The translations under genes were made by a program, and so were the position numbers. A stretch of 64,000 nucleotides of DNA. Origin: JAFIFT01 sp020051095 (lineage in GTDB: Bacteria > Pseudomonadota > Gammaproteobacteria > Legionellales > Legionellaceae). The notes beneath the pieces are model-generated. The model did not search any database. It was not told the DNA's origin and was given only the letters and a program-made list of their open reading frames with translations. The stretch covers positions 1 through 64,000 of the forward strand of contig NZ_CAXMZT010000007.1 in NCBI RefSeq assembly GCF_964199965.1. Direction: 5' to 3'. Positions 26,119 to 35,323 of the stretch are shown here, piece by piece; the stretch's first letter is position 1, and the number at the start of each line of letters is the position of its first letter.

Positions 26119-26250
26119 TTGAGGAATCCCTTTTTTTAGTCTTCTTATATTTAATCTATAGCATAATTTTCAGAAAAAAGATCGCATCAAGATTTTAATT
26201 TTCTCTGTTCCTAAAGTACAATAAGGTCAAATCGACCATATTAGACGGCC

Positions 26251-27852
26251 ATGTCAGACACCTTATCTTTGTTATCCGCCCAAATTGATACCACTGTTGG
26301 CGCTATCGAACAAAATAAACAACAGATTGTTGAAATTATAAAAAAATATCAAGCAAACCATGACCTAATTGTTTTCCCTGAATTATGCCTTTGTGGGTAT
26401 CCAGCAGAAGATTTATTACTTCGACCAACGTTCATCCAAGCCACAGAAAAGGCCTTGAATGAAATTATCCCCGTCGTTAAATCGTCCTATGTCATCATTG
26501 GTTTTCCTAGAATGGTCGATGGGAAGCTTTATAACAGTGCGGCATTATTGCATGATGGAAAATGCGTTGCTTTTTATGATAAGCAGCGTTTGCCCAACTA
26601 TGGCGTTTTTGACGAACAGCGCTACTTTCATCCTGGCACTCATCCTGCTCTCCAATGGACAATCAAAGGGCATCACTTCACCCTCGCCATTTGTGAAGAT
26701 ATTTGGGACGACAGGGTCATCACCCCGGATATTGCTAAAACAACGGATCATCTCATTTGTATCAATGCCTCACCTTTTCACCTAAACAAACAAGCTCAAC
26801 GATATGAGTTAGGCCACCGCTATGCTCAATTAGGGATGAATCTAATCTATACCAACTTGGTGGGTGGTCAGGATGAGTTGATTTTTGATGGCTGCTCATT
26901 TATCTGGGATTCACACAATCAGCTAGTTTGCCAGCAACCTGCTTTCGCCACCTGCTGTGACAGCATCGTTTTACAAAAAAAATCCGCTAAAGGCCTGATA
27001 TCCGAATTACCCGAAGGGGATGCTTTGTTATATCAAGCCCTTTGTTCAGGCTTGGCAGCCTACGTGAATAAAAACAAATTCCCCGGCGTTGTGCTCGGAC
27101 TTTCAGGGGGGATCGACTCGGCCTTAACCTTAGCGATCGCCGCAGATGCCCTTGGACCAGAAAGAGTAATCGCCGTTTCGATGCCATCTCGCTATACCGC
27201 CACCATCAGTAATGAAGATGCACATCAACAGATAATGGCCATGGGCGTCAACCACCAAGTTTTTGATATTGAGCCCACATTCAAAGCGCTATTATCCACC
27301 ATGATGCCAGCGATGAAACCAAATATCTTAGACATTGCTAAAGAAAACTGTCAGGCTAGAATTCGATGTGTGATGTTAATGGCTTTATCCAACCAAACGG
27401 GGCATATGCTTCTTAGTACCAGTAATAAAAGTGAATCAGCCGTTGGCTACACCACGATTTATGGCGATATGAGTGGTGGTTTTGCTATTTTGAAAGACGT
27501 CTTAAAAACGGAAGTCTATCGCTTAGCCAGTTATCGCAATCAAATAAGCCCTGTCATCCCAGAAAGAGTTATTTCCCGCCCGCCATCCGCGGAGCTAGCA
27601 CCCAATCAATACGATCAGCTAAGCTTGCCTGAATATGATATCTTGGATGGCATTATTCGGCTGTATATGGAAGGGTTAAAAGACACCGATGAAATCATCG
27701 CCTCAGGGTATAACGCGAATACAGTTCACCGAGTCATTGGCATGATACGCAATAATGAATATAAACGCCGACAAGCGCCCCCAGGCATCAAAGTCAGTCA
27801 GCGGGCTTTCGATCGCGACTGGCGGTACCCGCTAACCAATGGCTTTTACTAA
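26251..27852 (+). CDS. nadE: Glutamine-dependent NAD+ synthetase
   Basis: Amidates nicotinate adenine dinucleotide to NAD+, using ammonia from glutamine. At 533 residues it has both domains. The N-terminal nitrilase-type glutaminase shows the triad Glu44 (PELCLCGYP), Lys111 (DKQRLPNYGVFDE) and Cys148 (AICEDIWDD). The C-terminal synthetase shows the PP-loop SGGIDSALT (285-293) and STSNKSE. An enzyme with the glutaminase domain can use glutamine instead of free ammonia, unlike E. coli NadE. Confidence 0.96.
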   Translation: MSDTLSLLSAQIDTTVGAIEQNKQQIVEIIKKYQANHDLIVFPELCLCGYPAEDLLLRPTFIQATEKALNEIIPVVKSSYVIIGFPRMVDGKLYNSAALLHDGKCVAFYDKQRLPNYGVFDEQRYFHPGTHPALQWTIKGHHFTLAICEDIWDDRVITPDIAKTTDHLICINASPFHLNKQAQRYELGHRYAQLGMNLIYTNLVGGQDELIFDGCSFIWDSHNQLVCQQPAFATCCDSIVLQKKSAKGLISELPEGDALLYQALCSGLAAYVNKNKFPGVVLGLSGGIDSALTLAIAADALGPERVIAVSMPSRYTATISNEDAHQQIMAMGVNHQVFDIEPTFKALLSTMMPAMKPNILDIAKENCQARIRCVMLMALSNQTGHMLLSTSNKSESAVGYTTIYGDMSGGFAILKDVLKTEVYRLASYRNQISPVIPERVISRPPSAELAPNQYDQLSLPEYDILDGIIRLYMEGLKDTDEIIASGYNANTVHRVIGMIRNNEYKRRQAPPGIKVSQRAFDRDWRYPLTNGFY

Positions 27853-27956
27853 GAAACATGATGCCCAACTTTTCGCGGAACCATACAGACCCAAGTCCGG
27901 GCCTGCCGCCTTAAATTTATAATCCATCATGTCAAAAGTACGTTGGAGTAATTGTG

Positions 27957-28988
27957 ATGATAACCTTAATCCCTCATAATTCTGATTAGATCCGCCTCTT
28001 TGAAGACGAGAAGAATCGGTTGTTAGATATAGACGTGAATAACATCGTTATCATAGAACATATTGGAAGTACTGCTATTCCAGGTATTCATGCCAAACCT
28101 GTCATCGATATTTTAATTGCTGTTAGAAACTTGTCTGAATTTACTGAAAAGGAGATTCATAAAATTGAATCTCTAGGATATCGATATAACCCAAAATTCG
28201 AAACTCTCCTTCCTAATAGACGTTATTTTCAAAAAGAAGACATAAATGGTGTACGTACCTACCAAATACATATGGTTCAATACCCTTCTCCATGGTATGA
28301 GCAACCGATTTTGTTTAGAAATTATTTGCGATCCTACGAGAATAGTTCTCGAGAATACGAGCAATTGAAATTTGAGTTGGCGCAAAAATTTGACAACACA
28401 ATTGATTATGCAAATGGGAAGAATGATTTTTGTCTTAAAATTATGAAGTTAGCTTTTAACGATCCTAAAATTAATAAGCCATTTATAGAAACTCACAATC
28501 TCGTGGCGTTCATACCCCAGATAGTATGCCATCCTGACTATGCTCATATGTTGGCCAATCCAGAATTTATAGAAAATTATGGCGTCGCTTATACCGAAGC
28601 GCAAGCATTACAGAGATTACAATCCGACATTGAACATTATAACCAATTTGGTTTTGCTCCTTGGGCGTGGTATCACAAAGAAACAAAAAGGTATATGGGC
28701 AGAGGCGGCTTTAAAACTTTTACCTTAAATGACCATAAGGAAATTGAGTTAACTTATCAGATAGATAGAAAATTTTGGAATCAGGGCTTTGCAAGTGAAA
28801 TGGGTTTATCCTCAGTCGATTTTGCATTTAATACAATGCAATGGAAAGATATTGTTTGTTTTGCAGCATTTGATAATTTAGTATCTCTGCAAGTTATGCA
28901 AAAATTAGGATTTAAATTTGAGAGGGATTTTATTCATGCGGGCATTACTCATAAATTACATCGATTGGTAGCAAACCAAAACAGTTGA
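27957..28988 (+). pseudogene. GrpB-GNAT fusion gene interrupted by an in-frame amber codon
   Basis: From ATG 27957 (GGAG eight bases upstream) the frame reads ITLIPHNSD-stop-IRLFEDEKNRLLDI, then continues open to 28988. GrpB/UPF0157 proteins have a conserved 'Y/HNxxW...LFexEK' start, so TAG at 27987-27989 replaces the expected TGG. The stop is in frame with both the start and the remaining 322 residues. Those hold the GrpB nucleotidyltransferase-like domain (IEHIGSTAIPGIHAKPVIDILI) to about 150, and a GNAT acetyltransferase (YMGRGGFKTF, DRKFWNQGFASEMG, FAAFDNLVSLQVMQKLGFKFE). Either the gene is dead, or a shorter protein starts at TTG 28020, or the amber is read through. Confidence 0.8.
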
Positions 28989-29040
28989 ACAATTTAATTA
29001 AATTTAAAAAGTCATTCATAGCTTGGAAAGGTGATCTGAT

Positions 29041-29418
29041 ATGTCTAACACAGTCTTATTAAAACGTATTTGGCAATCCGTTTATGACCCAAATTTAGAT
29101 TTGCGCTCAGTAATAAAACAATATTTTCATCCCCAATATGAGCAATGTATCAATGGGGTCATCATGAATGTTGATGATTATATTGACCACGTTATAGAAC
29201 AAAAACAGAATATGCAAATTGATAGCATTGACTATAAACAGATGATTGAAGCTGGCGATGAGGTATTCGCCTTATATTATCCTAAAGGCTTCAATCGAGA
29301 AAATATGCCTGTCGAAGCGGAAGTGATTGCTTATTTTCAATTTAAAGAAAATCAACTGCTAAAAATACACGGGCAAGTCAGGTTGGTTAAAGGAAATTTA
29401 TCTGATGTGGATATGTAA
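29041..29418 (+). CDS. SnoaL-like/NTF2-fold protein
   Basis: A 125-residue single-domain protein with the layout of SnoaL-like polyketide-cyclase/NTF2-fold proteins: an N-terminal helix, then FHPQYEQCINGVIMNVDDYIDHVIEQKQ and a curved beta sheet (VFALYYPKGF, EAEVIAYFQFKENQLLKIHGQVRLV). Such folds serve as small enzymes or ligand pockets, and the substrate is not predictable. It follows the GrpB-GNAT gene after 52 bp with AAAGGTG upstream, so co-transcription is possible. Confidence 0.6.
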   Translation: MSNTVLLKRIWQSVYDPNLDLRSVIKQYFHPQYEQCINGVIMNVDDYIDHVIEQKQNMQIDSIDYKQMIEAGDEVFALYYPKGFNRENMPVEAEVIAYFQFKENQLLKIHGQVRLVKGNLSDVDM

Positions 29419-29624
29419 GGTAAGTAATTACTTTGCAGCCCAGAACACTATCATTTGAAACACACTTTTGGGTTAGCCAAACCTTAGCGCCGTCACATTC
29501 AGGATTTGAAATATTGTGAGCATGGCTGGATTGATTAAAATTCATTTGTCGGGTGATTTTTATGTTATATTGAGAACTTTCTTACATCCAATAAGATTTA
29601 TCAAATAACACCCGCAGATGATAG

Positions 29625-30791
29625 CTATTTCCCATGCCCAAAACATTGAGCAACGGAATTCGGAATTTCAATTTTACCGATAGGTGCTCCACTTGGCCCG
29701 AAGGCCAAGCCAACTGATTCCACGGCTTTTGGATTTTTCTTCTGTTTATTAAAATGGTTTTCAAGTTTTTGGAAAAAGCTTTGCGAATATTTTAATGAAA
29801 TGTCCGATGGTTTTGGCATTGGTTTTTGCTTAATTTCTGCCGAACTTTTAGACGGGGCCTTAATCCCATGCTTGACTTCCAAGACATCTGTTAATTGTTG
29901 TAATGCCGATTTACCAATCATTTTTGCCACAGATGACACTTCATTTGACAATTGATCATCATGACTATCCGCTAACGAGTCACTGCTATTCGCTTTGTTT
30001 GGTAGAGAACGCTTAATATCAAGAACCGACTCCAATAACATATCTTTAAGCACATTCAGCGCTTCAGGTGATAATGTGGATTCCGATAAATCGGATTTGC
30101 TATAAAATTGCTTCAAACCACTATGTATCAACCGGTGTTTTTTAAGACTACTATCTATCCAATAAAATTGGATAATACTTCCTTTACTTTGGTAGTAGAT
30201 AGCGAATTTGCCCTCATGTTTTGCCTGGTCATGTGCGGTGTTTAACGTATCAGTGATAACAAGATTGGTCTTTAATCGCGTCATTTCTTCCTGACGCGTT
30301 CTTAACGCTTTACGCTCAAGCTCTGCTTCCTTCATGATCCGAATATAGGATGCTTCTTGCTCATCAATGATATTAACCATTTCCTTTTTTAGCGTTTGGA
30401 TGACAAACTGCTTGAGTTGTTCGTCATTTTCAGCAAAATCAGTACTAATTTCCTTGATTATCCCATTGAATATACCCGTATTCGCTGAAGTGGTAGTCCA
30501 TCCACCTTTTTGAATGAAATTTCTAAACGCTTGTAATCGGAGTAATGAATCTTTTTCAGATTGTAAGGTTTTAATAAGCGTATCTAGCTCTGGGCCACGG
30601 GAGCGAGAGAATGAGGCAATCCAATTCCACCAGCCCCCCTTGCCAAGATAGTTATCTTTTGCCTGAGTCAACCGTTCGACTAGCGCCTCTTGGTTTTGTG
30701 GTGAAGAGTTTGAAATAAGTTCAATGAGATTTTGAGCGACATCAAAGAGATGCAGTATTAATTCTGATTTACTATATTTTTTGCTTGGCAT
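29625..30791 (-). CDS. Hypothetical protein, coiled-coil containing
   Basis: A 388-residue soluble protein that I do not recognise. Residues about 120-180 are charged and helical (MKEAELERKALRTRQEEMTRLK), a likely coiled coil. A Ser/Asp-rich linker lies near 265-295 and a Lys/Pro-rich stretch (KAPSKSSAEIKQKPMPKPS) near 315-335. I use ATG 30791: GGAGG lies five bases upstream, better than the start nine codons earlier. Size, solubility, low-complexity linkers and isolation resemble many Legionella translocated proteins, but the C-terminus has no obvious glutamate-rich signal, so effector status is speculation. Confidence 0.6.
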   Translation of the reverse strand: MPSKKYSKSELILHLFDVAQNLIELISNSSPQNQEALVERLTQAKDNYLGKGGWWNWIASFSRSRGPELDTLIKTLQSEKDSLLRLQAFRNFIQKGGWTTTSANTGIFNGIIKEISTDFAENDEQLKQFVIQTLKKEMVNIIDEQEASYIRIMKEAELERKALRTRQEEMTRLKTNLVITDTLNTAHDQAKHEGKFAIYYQSKGSIIQFYWIDSSLKKHRLIHSGLKQFYSKSDLSESTLSPEALNVLKDMLLESVLDIKRSLPNKANSSDSLADSHDDQLSNEVSSVAKMIGKSALQQLTDVLEVKHGIKAPSKSSAEIKQKPMPKPSDISLKYSQSFFQKLENHFNKQKKNPKAVESVGLAFGPSGAPIGKIEIPNSVAQCFGHGK

Positions 30792-30973
30792 CATGCCCTC
30801 CCTTTCGCTTTCGATCATACTTTCCCTGAAACCCTTTCTACCAGGTAATCATTTTTTTACACGCACTGTCAAGATCATTCTGATAAATAATAAAAGGGGG
30901 CAAGAATCCTAGCGTATTTTAAAACCATTTGAAAGTAATATTTCCAGGACTTAGGATATTTAAAGGTTCTGTC

Positions 30974-31013
30974 TTGAAAAATATATGGAAGTGGTTAAGA
31001 TAATATCTTAACC
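30974..31013 (+). promoter_or_regulatory. Promoter with an overlapping palindrome before the outer-membrane protein genes
   Basis: TTGAAA (30974-30979) and GATAAT (30999-31004) make a -35/-10 pair with 19-bp spacing. The -10 lies inside GGTTAAGATA-A-TATCTTAACC (30993-31013), a perfect 10-bp dyad. A repressor on the dyad would block the promoter. TTTT follows, so a weak terminator hairpin is the alternative. Confidence 0.45.
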
Positions 31014-31031
31014 TTTTCACATAGGGTCATC

Positions 31032-31670
31032 ATGAAAAAAATAATAATAATATTTGCCAGTTTTTTTGCCTCAACCATTCATGCCGCCACGCCAATCGAT
31101 GGCTGGTATGCAAGCGCATTCGGTGGGTACTCATATTTTGAGGGGAATGTGTCCACAAGAGTGGGTGGTCTATTTTTCAACCTCCCCAAATATCGTGATG
31201 GCTGGAATGCTGGCGGTCGTTGGGGCTACCAATCTAACCCCATGCGCTATGAACTCGAATATACCTATACCCAAGGCGATACATATAAGTTTAGTATTGG
31301 TCCCACTCCTCAAACGGGAGTCACCGGAACAACCAGTGCCTCATTCGGCATGCTTAATGTGTATTATGACTTCCCAGATGTCGTACCTGCCATCGCTCCA
31401 TTCATTGGCGCAGGCATTGGATATGGCTATGTTACGGCGGAATTAAATAGCACAGGCCCAATTGGAGTAGCTCGCTTCAAACGAACAGATAATGTATTCT
31501 CATACCAAGGCACCGTTGGTGGTACGTATAACTTTGCTGAAAATTACGCTGTCAATTTAGCTTATCGGTACGTCGGCTCAGACAGTGCGGGTGCTTTTGG
31601 TCAACGATATCAAGTGCAAATGGCAACAATCGGTGTGATTTATCGCTTTGAAGGAAATCAATATAAGTAA
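31032..31670 (+). CDS. Outer-membrane beta-barrel protein (Omp25/OmpA-like)
   Basis: A 212-residue exported protein (signal peptide 1-18) with eight or so alternating amphipathic strands, e.g. GWYASAFGGYSYFEG, RWGYQSNPMRYELEYTYTQG, IAPFIGAGIGYGYV, YAVNLAYRYVGSD. The pattern is that of small surface-antigen barrels. The last strand ends at ...TIGVIYRFEG followed by NQYK, so the usual terminal aromatic is four residues in. AGGG precedes ATG 31032. A paralogue follows 12 bp later. Confidence 0.8.
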   Translation: MKKIIIIFASFFASTIHAATPIDGWYASAFGGYSYFEGNVSTRVGGLFFNLPKYRDGWNAGGRWGYQSNPMRYELEYTYTQGDTYKFSIGPTPQTGVTGTTSASFGMLNVYYDFPDVVPAIAPFIGAGIGYGYVTAELNSTGPIGVARFKRTDNVFSYQGTVGGTYNFAENYAVNLAYRYVGSDSAGAFGQRYQVQMATIGVIYRFEGNQYK

Positions 31671-31682
31671 TTAGGAAGAATT

Positions 31683-32399
31683 ATGCGAAAATATGGTGTA
31701 TTCGTTGGCGCAACTTGCTTAGCAATTAGCAGTGCAGGCATGGCTTTCAATCCAGTAGAAGGATGGTATGGCGGAGGTATTGGATTGGTGAGTTATGTTC
31801 CATCCATGAGCTTCTCTGCAGTTAATCCTTTACCCCCACCCACTCAAATAAACAGTCAACTGGATTATCGTATCGGTGGCGGTGGTGGTGGACAAATTGG
31901 CTATCGCTGTGCGCCTTGGCGAATAGAAGGAGAAATCATATTCAACATCAATAGCTACTCTAAATTAACCATTAATGGCGTTACTATCAAGCGATTCAAC
32001 AACAATAACGCCTCTACTACCCCGTTATCCTTAAGGGGTGATACCTATTATGTTGGTGGAATGGTCAACGGATATTATGACTTATACCAAGTCCAATTCT
32101 CCCAAGATTCGCAAATTGTTCCCTACATCGGTCTTGGTGGTGGTTATGTCACTGTTAAAAATGAGTTACGTCTTTATTCTTATTCCAACCTAATTCAACC
32201 TACCGTTAAAGAGTCCAGCAGCGAGGGCGCAGTCCAGCTCATCATCGGTGGGCAGTATTTTGCAGATGACTTTACATCAGTTGGATTAGATTACAGGTAT
32301 TTCTCCACACTGGGAAAAGTAGGTAATCGATCAAATGATCGCCTCGCTGTGCACACAGCCAACTTAACCTTAAATTTTGCCTTTGATAGCACAGCGTAA
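31683..32399 (+). CDS. Outer-membrane beta-barrel protein, paralogue of the preceding gene
   Basis: A 238-residue exported protein (signal peptide 1-21). It shares with its neighbour the post-signal 'PxxGWY' start (NPVEGWYGGGIG), the central VPYIGLGGGYVTVKNE strand and the near-terminal YRYF...T..L.F pattern. A GGGGGG run (RIGGGGGGQIGYRC) lies in the second strand. Tandem barrels of this kind often face antigenic diversification. The stop overlaps the rpe start (TAATG). Confidence 0.75.
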   Translation: MRKYGVFVGATCLAISSAGMAFNPVEGWYGGGIGLVSYVPSMSFSAVNPLPPPTQINSQLDYRIGGGGGGQIGYRCAPWRIEGEIIFNINSYSKLTINGVTIKRFNNNNASTTPLSLRGDTYYVGGMVNGYYDLYQVQFSQDSQIVPYIGLGGGYVTVKNELRLYSYSNLIQPTVKESSSEGAVQLIIGGQYFADDFTSVGLDYRYFSTLGKVGNRSNDRLAVHTANLTLNFAFDSTA

Positions 32400-33088
32400 T
32401 GACTATGATGAATTATCTGATTGCCCCCTCAATTCTGTCGGCCGATCTCGCCAACTTAGCTCATGAAGTGAAATCTGTCATGGATGCTGGGGCAGACATG
32501 ATCCATTTTGATGTCATGGATAATCATTATGTGCCAAATCTAACGTTTGGCCCAGTTATATGCCAAAGTCTGCGAAACCATTTTCCAAAACTGACGCTTG
32601 ACGTCCATTTAATGACAAATCCGGTGGATGATTTAATTCACCAATTTGCCAATGCAGGCGCTAATCGTTTAAGCATCCACCCCGATGCAACCATTCACCT
32701 CGAACGTAGCCTTGCTTTGATTCAAAGTTATGGCTGCGAAGCAGGAATTGTGTTAAACCCTGCGACTTCGATTGATTGCTTAACTTGGATAGCCCATCGT
32801 TTGGACTTTATTTTAGTGATGACAGTTAACCCAGGATTCGGCGGTCAAAGCTTGATTACGAGTGTGCTTGATAAAATTAAGCTCATCCATCAACGTTATC
32901 CGCACATTCCGATATGTGTCGACGGCGGCGTCGACGAAAAAAATATTTATCAAATTGGTCTGCTTGGGGCTAGTCAATTTGTCGCAGGCTCTGCTATATT
33001 CAAAAGTAACGATTATTCTGCAACCATCGAAAGGATGCGTAGTGAATTGGCAAAGCTTTCTAATCAAACATCAACAGATAAGCGTTAA
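32399..33088 (+). CDS. rpe: Ribulose-phosphate 3-epimerase
   Basis: Interconverts ribulose-5-phosphate and xylulose-5-phosphate in the pentose phosphate pathway. It is a 229-residue TIM barrel with the motifs LIAPSILSADLANLAHEV, HFDVMDNHYVPNLTFGP, LDVHLMT, VNPGFGGQ and VDGGV, including the His and Asp metal ligands. In-frame ATGs at 32399, 32405 and 32408 are all possible. The first overlaps the previous stop, suggesting translational coupling. Confidence 0.95.
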   Translation: MTMMNYLIAPSILSADLANLAHEVKSVMDAGADMIHFDVMDNHYVPNLTFGPVICQSLRNHFPKLTLDVHLMTNPVDDLIHQFANAGANRLSIHPDATIHLERSLALIQSYGCEAGIVLNPATSIDCLTWIAHRLDFILVMTVNPGFGGQSLITSVLDKIKLIHQRYPHIPICVDGGVDEKNIYQIGLLGASQFVAGSAIFKSNDYSATIERMRSELAKLSNQTSTDKR

Positions 33089-34889
33089 ACGCTCTATTGC
33101 TGCTATTTGTTTGCTTTTTTTTATGGGCATTGTTGACGCCGCCTCCTCGCCGACACCCGCGGAGAAAATCAGCCGATTCGAACAATATCAGCGATTAAAA
33201 GATCATCTCCCCGATACCATGAATGATGAGCTGTTATTTTTTATCAATGACAGTAGGCCACTCAGTGTTAAATTACGAAGAGCATGGTTAGTCAAGCTTG
33301 CGGAAAAAAGAGACTGGGAGCAATACCTAAAATTTTATCAATCAGACCTTAACAGCACAACGTTGCAGTGCTATGCCGCGTTTGCTCAATTAAAAACAGG
33401 GAATGTGAATACTGCATTTGTAATCGCCAAGCCACTCTGGCTAGTTGGTCAATCCCAAGCAAAAGCGTGTGACGCAGTATTTGCTGAACTAACGAAACAA
33501 GACTTAATCAATAATGATTTGATAGAGGAACGGATTAGACTTGCGCTTGACAAAAGAAATATCCATTTAGCCCGATACTTACTAAAACAGCTTAAGCCCC
33601 CGCGAACAGAAGATTCTGAATTACTTTTCAAGATTTATCAATCGCCACAATCCATTAAGCATCTCAAAAAAGATAGCTTACATGACGAATTCTATCTCTA
33701 TGGATTAAAACGCCTTGTTTCGAGACACATGGATGTTGCTATTCATTTATGGCGCCAAGGAAAAAGTCGCAAGTTGTTAACTGAGAAGCAACAGCAAGCA
33801 TTCCTTGCCCACGTTGCGTTGTATAAAGCCATTCGCGATCATCAAGATGCTGAGCAATGGTTTAAAATGGTAAACCCTGAATCCTACAATGATGTGCTTT
33901 TAGATTGGCAAATCAGGCATGCTTTAAAACATAAACACTGGCAAAATGTCCTCAAGTTATTGAAACATGTGGAAGAACCAGAATCCCCAAGTTGGCAGTA
34001 CTGGCAAGCTCGTGCTTTGAAAGGGTTGGATAAAAATGAAGAGGCAAATAAGATCTTTGTAAAACTTGCAAAAAACAGACATTACTATGGATTTTTAGCA
34101 AGTATCCAGATTAAACAACCTTTCCAATTTGAATCGGGAAAGCCTCTCAAAAACATCAATATATTAATGCCTTATAAATCAATTCTTCATCAGATTGAAC
34201 ATGCCTATCAATCCGAGAACTTTTATACCGCTTCAAGTATGATTAATGATTTTGCCAGTGAATTAAACAACAAAGAACAACGGGCATTAGCTTTCTGGGC
34301 AGCCAAGAAATTAAAATGGTATGGCAAATCAGTCTATTTATCTAACGCCAACGAAGAGCTAAATGATTTTCTAACCTTACGATTCCCCCTAGCGTATCAA
34401 CAAGAAATAAAAAAACGTGCAGCGAAGTACAATATCACTCCTGCCTTTATTTATGCCATCATCCGCCAAGAAAGTGCATTTAACCACCGTGTCGTTTCGA
34501 GTGCGGGCGCACGAGGGCTAATGCAAGTTATGCCAAACACTGCACTGATGGTTTCCAAAAAAGACCATATTCCTTACACCAATCGCAATGAGTTATTTCA
34601 ATCAGAAAAAAATATTCACTTAGGCGTTGCTTATTTGAATCGTTTAAATCAGCGCTTTAAAGGACACCCCACTTTGATAGCAGCGGCGTATAATGCCGGC
34701 CCGTATCAGGTCAATCGCTGGCTTAAAAATCATACGGCAGATGACATGGATATCTGGATTGAAACCTTACCATTTCACGAAACCCGCAATTATTTAAAAA
34801 ATATTATTGCCTATTATGCTGTTTACCAATATCGAATGAAGGAAAAGCCCCAATTAAAACCTTTTTTAAAGCCAGTTAATACACAATAA
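33042..34889 (+). CDS. slt: Soluble lytic murein transglycosylase (Slt70 type)
   Basis: Periplasmic enzyme cutting MurNAc-GlcNAc bonds to 1,6-anhydro-muropeptides. With the GTG start at 33042 (GGA six bases upstream) it is 615 residues with a signal peptide (RSIAAICLLFFMGIVDA). A long superhelical U/L domain follows, then the SLT domain: catalytic Glu477 in IIRQESAFNHRVVSSAGARGLMQVMP, and AAAYNAGPYQVNRWL. Earlier in-frame starts would bury it deep inside rpe; this one still overlaps rpe by 47 bp. In L. pneumophila an Slt of this type is the partner restrained by EnhC, which is also in this window. Confidence 0.92.
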   Translation: MNWQSFLIKHQQISVKRSIAAICLLFFMGIVDAASSPTPAEKISRFEQYQRLKDHLPDTMNDELLFFINDSRPLSVKLRRAWLVKLAEKRDWEQYLKFYQSDLNSTTLQCYAAFAQLKTGNVNTAFVIAKPLWLVGQSQAKACDAVFAELTKQDLINNDLIEERIRLALDKRNIHLARYLLKQLKPPRTEDSELLFKIYQSPQSIKHLKKDSLHDEFYLYGLKRLVSRHMDVAIHLWRQGKSRKLLTEKQQQAFLAHVALYKAIRDHQDAEQWFKMVNPESYNDVLLDWQIRHALKHKHWQNVLKLLKHVEEPESPSWQYWQARALKGLDKNEEANKIFVKLAKNRHYYGFLASIQIKQPFQFESGKPLKNINILMPYKSILHQIEHAYQSENFYTASSMINDFASELNNKEQRALAFWAAKKLKWYGKSVYLSNANEELNDFLTLRFPLAYQQEIKKRAAKYNITPAFIYAIIRQESAFNHRVVSSAGARGLMQVMPNTALMVSKKDHIPYTNRNELFQSEKNIHLGVAYLNRLNQRFKGHPTLIAAAYNAGPYQVNRWLKNHTADDMDIWIETLPFHETRNYLKNIIAYYAVYQYRMKEKPQLKPFLKPVNTQ

Positions 34890-34983
34890 CCGATATCCTC
34901 AAGGTTAAGAGTATTGAATTCATCTTGCTTTCATGCAAAATCTGGTTACAATGAAAAATTTATAATGACAATAATAAGAACCT

Positions 34984-35298
34984 ATGTTTAAACAAACAAT
35001 TTTCTATTTAGCATTAAGCGCAATTGTGGTCATTTTTTCCCACTACTTTGCCATGGGCATTATTCAAATTGACCAAATCTATACTTGGCTAAATCTCAAA
35101 CTCTCCACCGTCTTTTCCCATAGTATGGTTGGCCTAACTGTCCAGCAGATTATCGTATTAATGGCATTACCCATTGTCGTTGCTGGTGTACCTGCTTTAA
35201 CTTACAAATTAGTGAAAGGCGGCAGTATGCCTTATTTTCTCAATGTTGTCTGGTTGGTGTGGCTTGTTGTGGTATTAAGTAAAGTCGCCATACAATAA
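34984..35298 (+). CDS. Small inner-membrane protein
   Basis: A 104-residue protein with three predicted membrane helices (about 5-28, 52-75, 83-103) and short loops. It has no recognised domain. It lies between slt and the leucine-degradation cluster, 25 bp before mccB, so it may share a transcript with the latter. Confidence 0.6.
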   Translation: MFKQTIFYLALSAIVVIFSHYFAMGIIQIDQIYTWLNLKLSTVFSHSMVGLTVQQIIVLMALPIVVAGVPALTYKLVKGGSMPYFLNVVWLVWLVVVLSKVAIQ

Positions 35299-35323
35299 TG
35301 TTGATGGACCCTCAGGAGACGCT

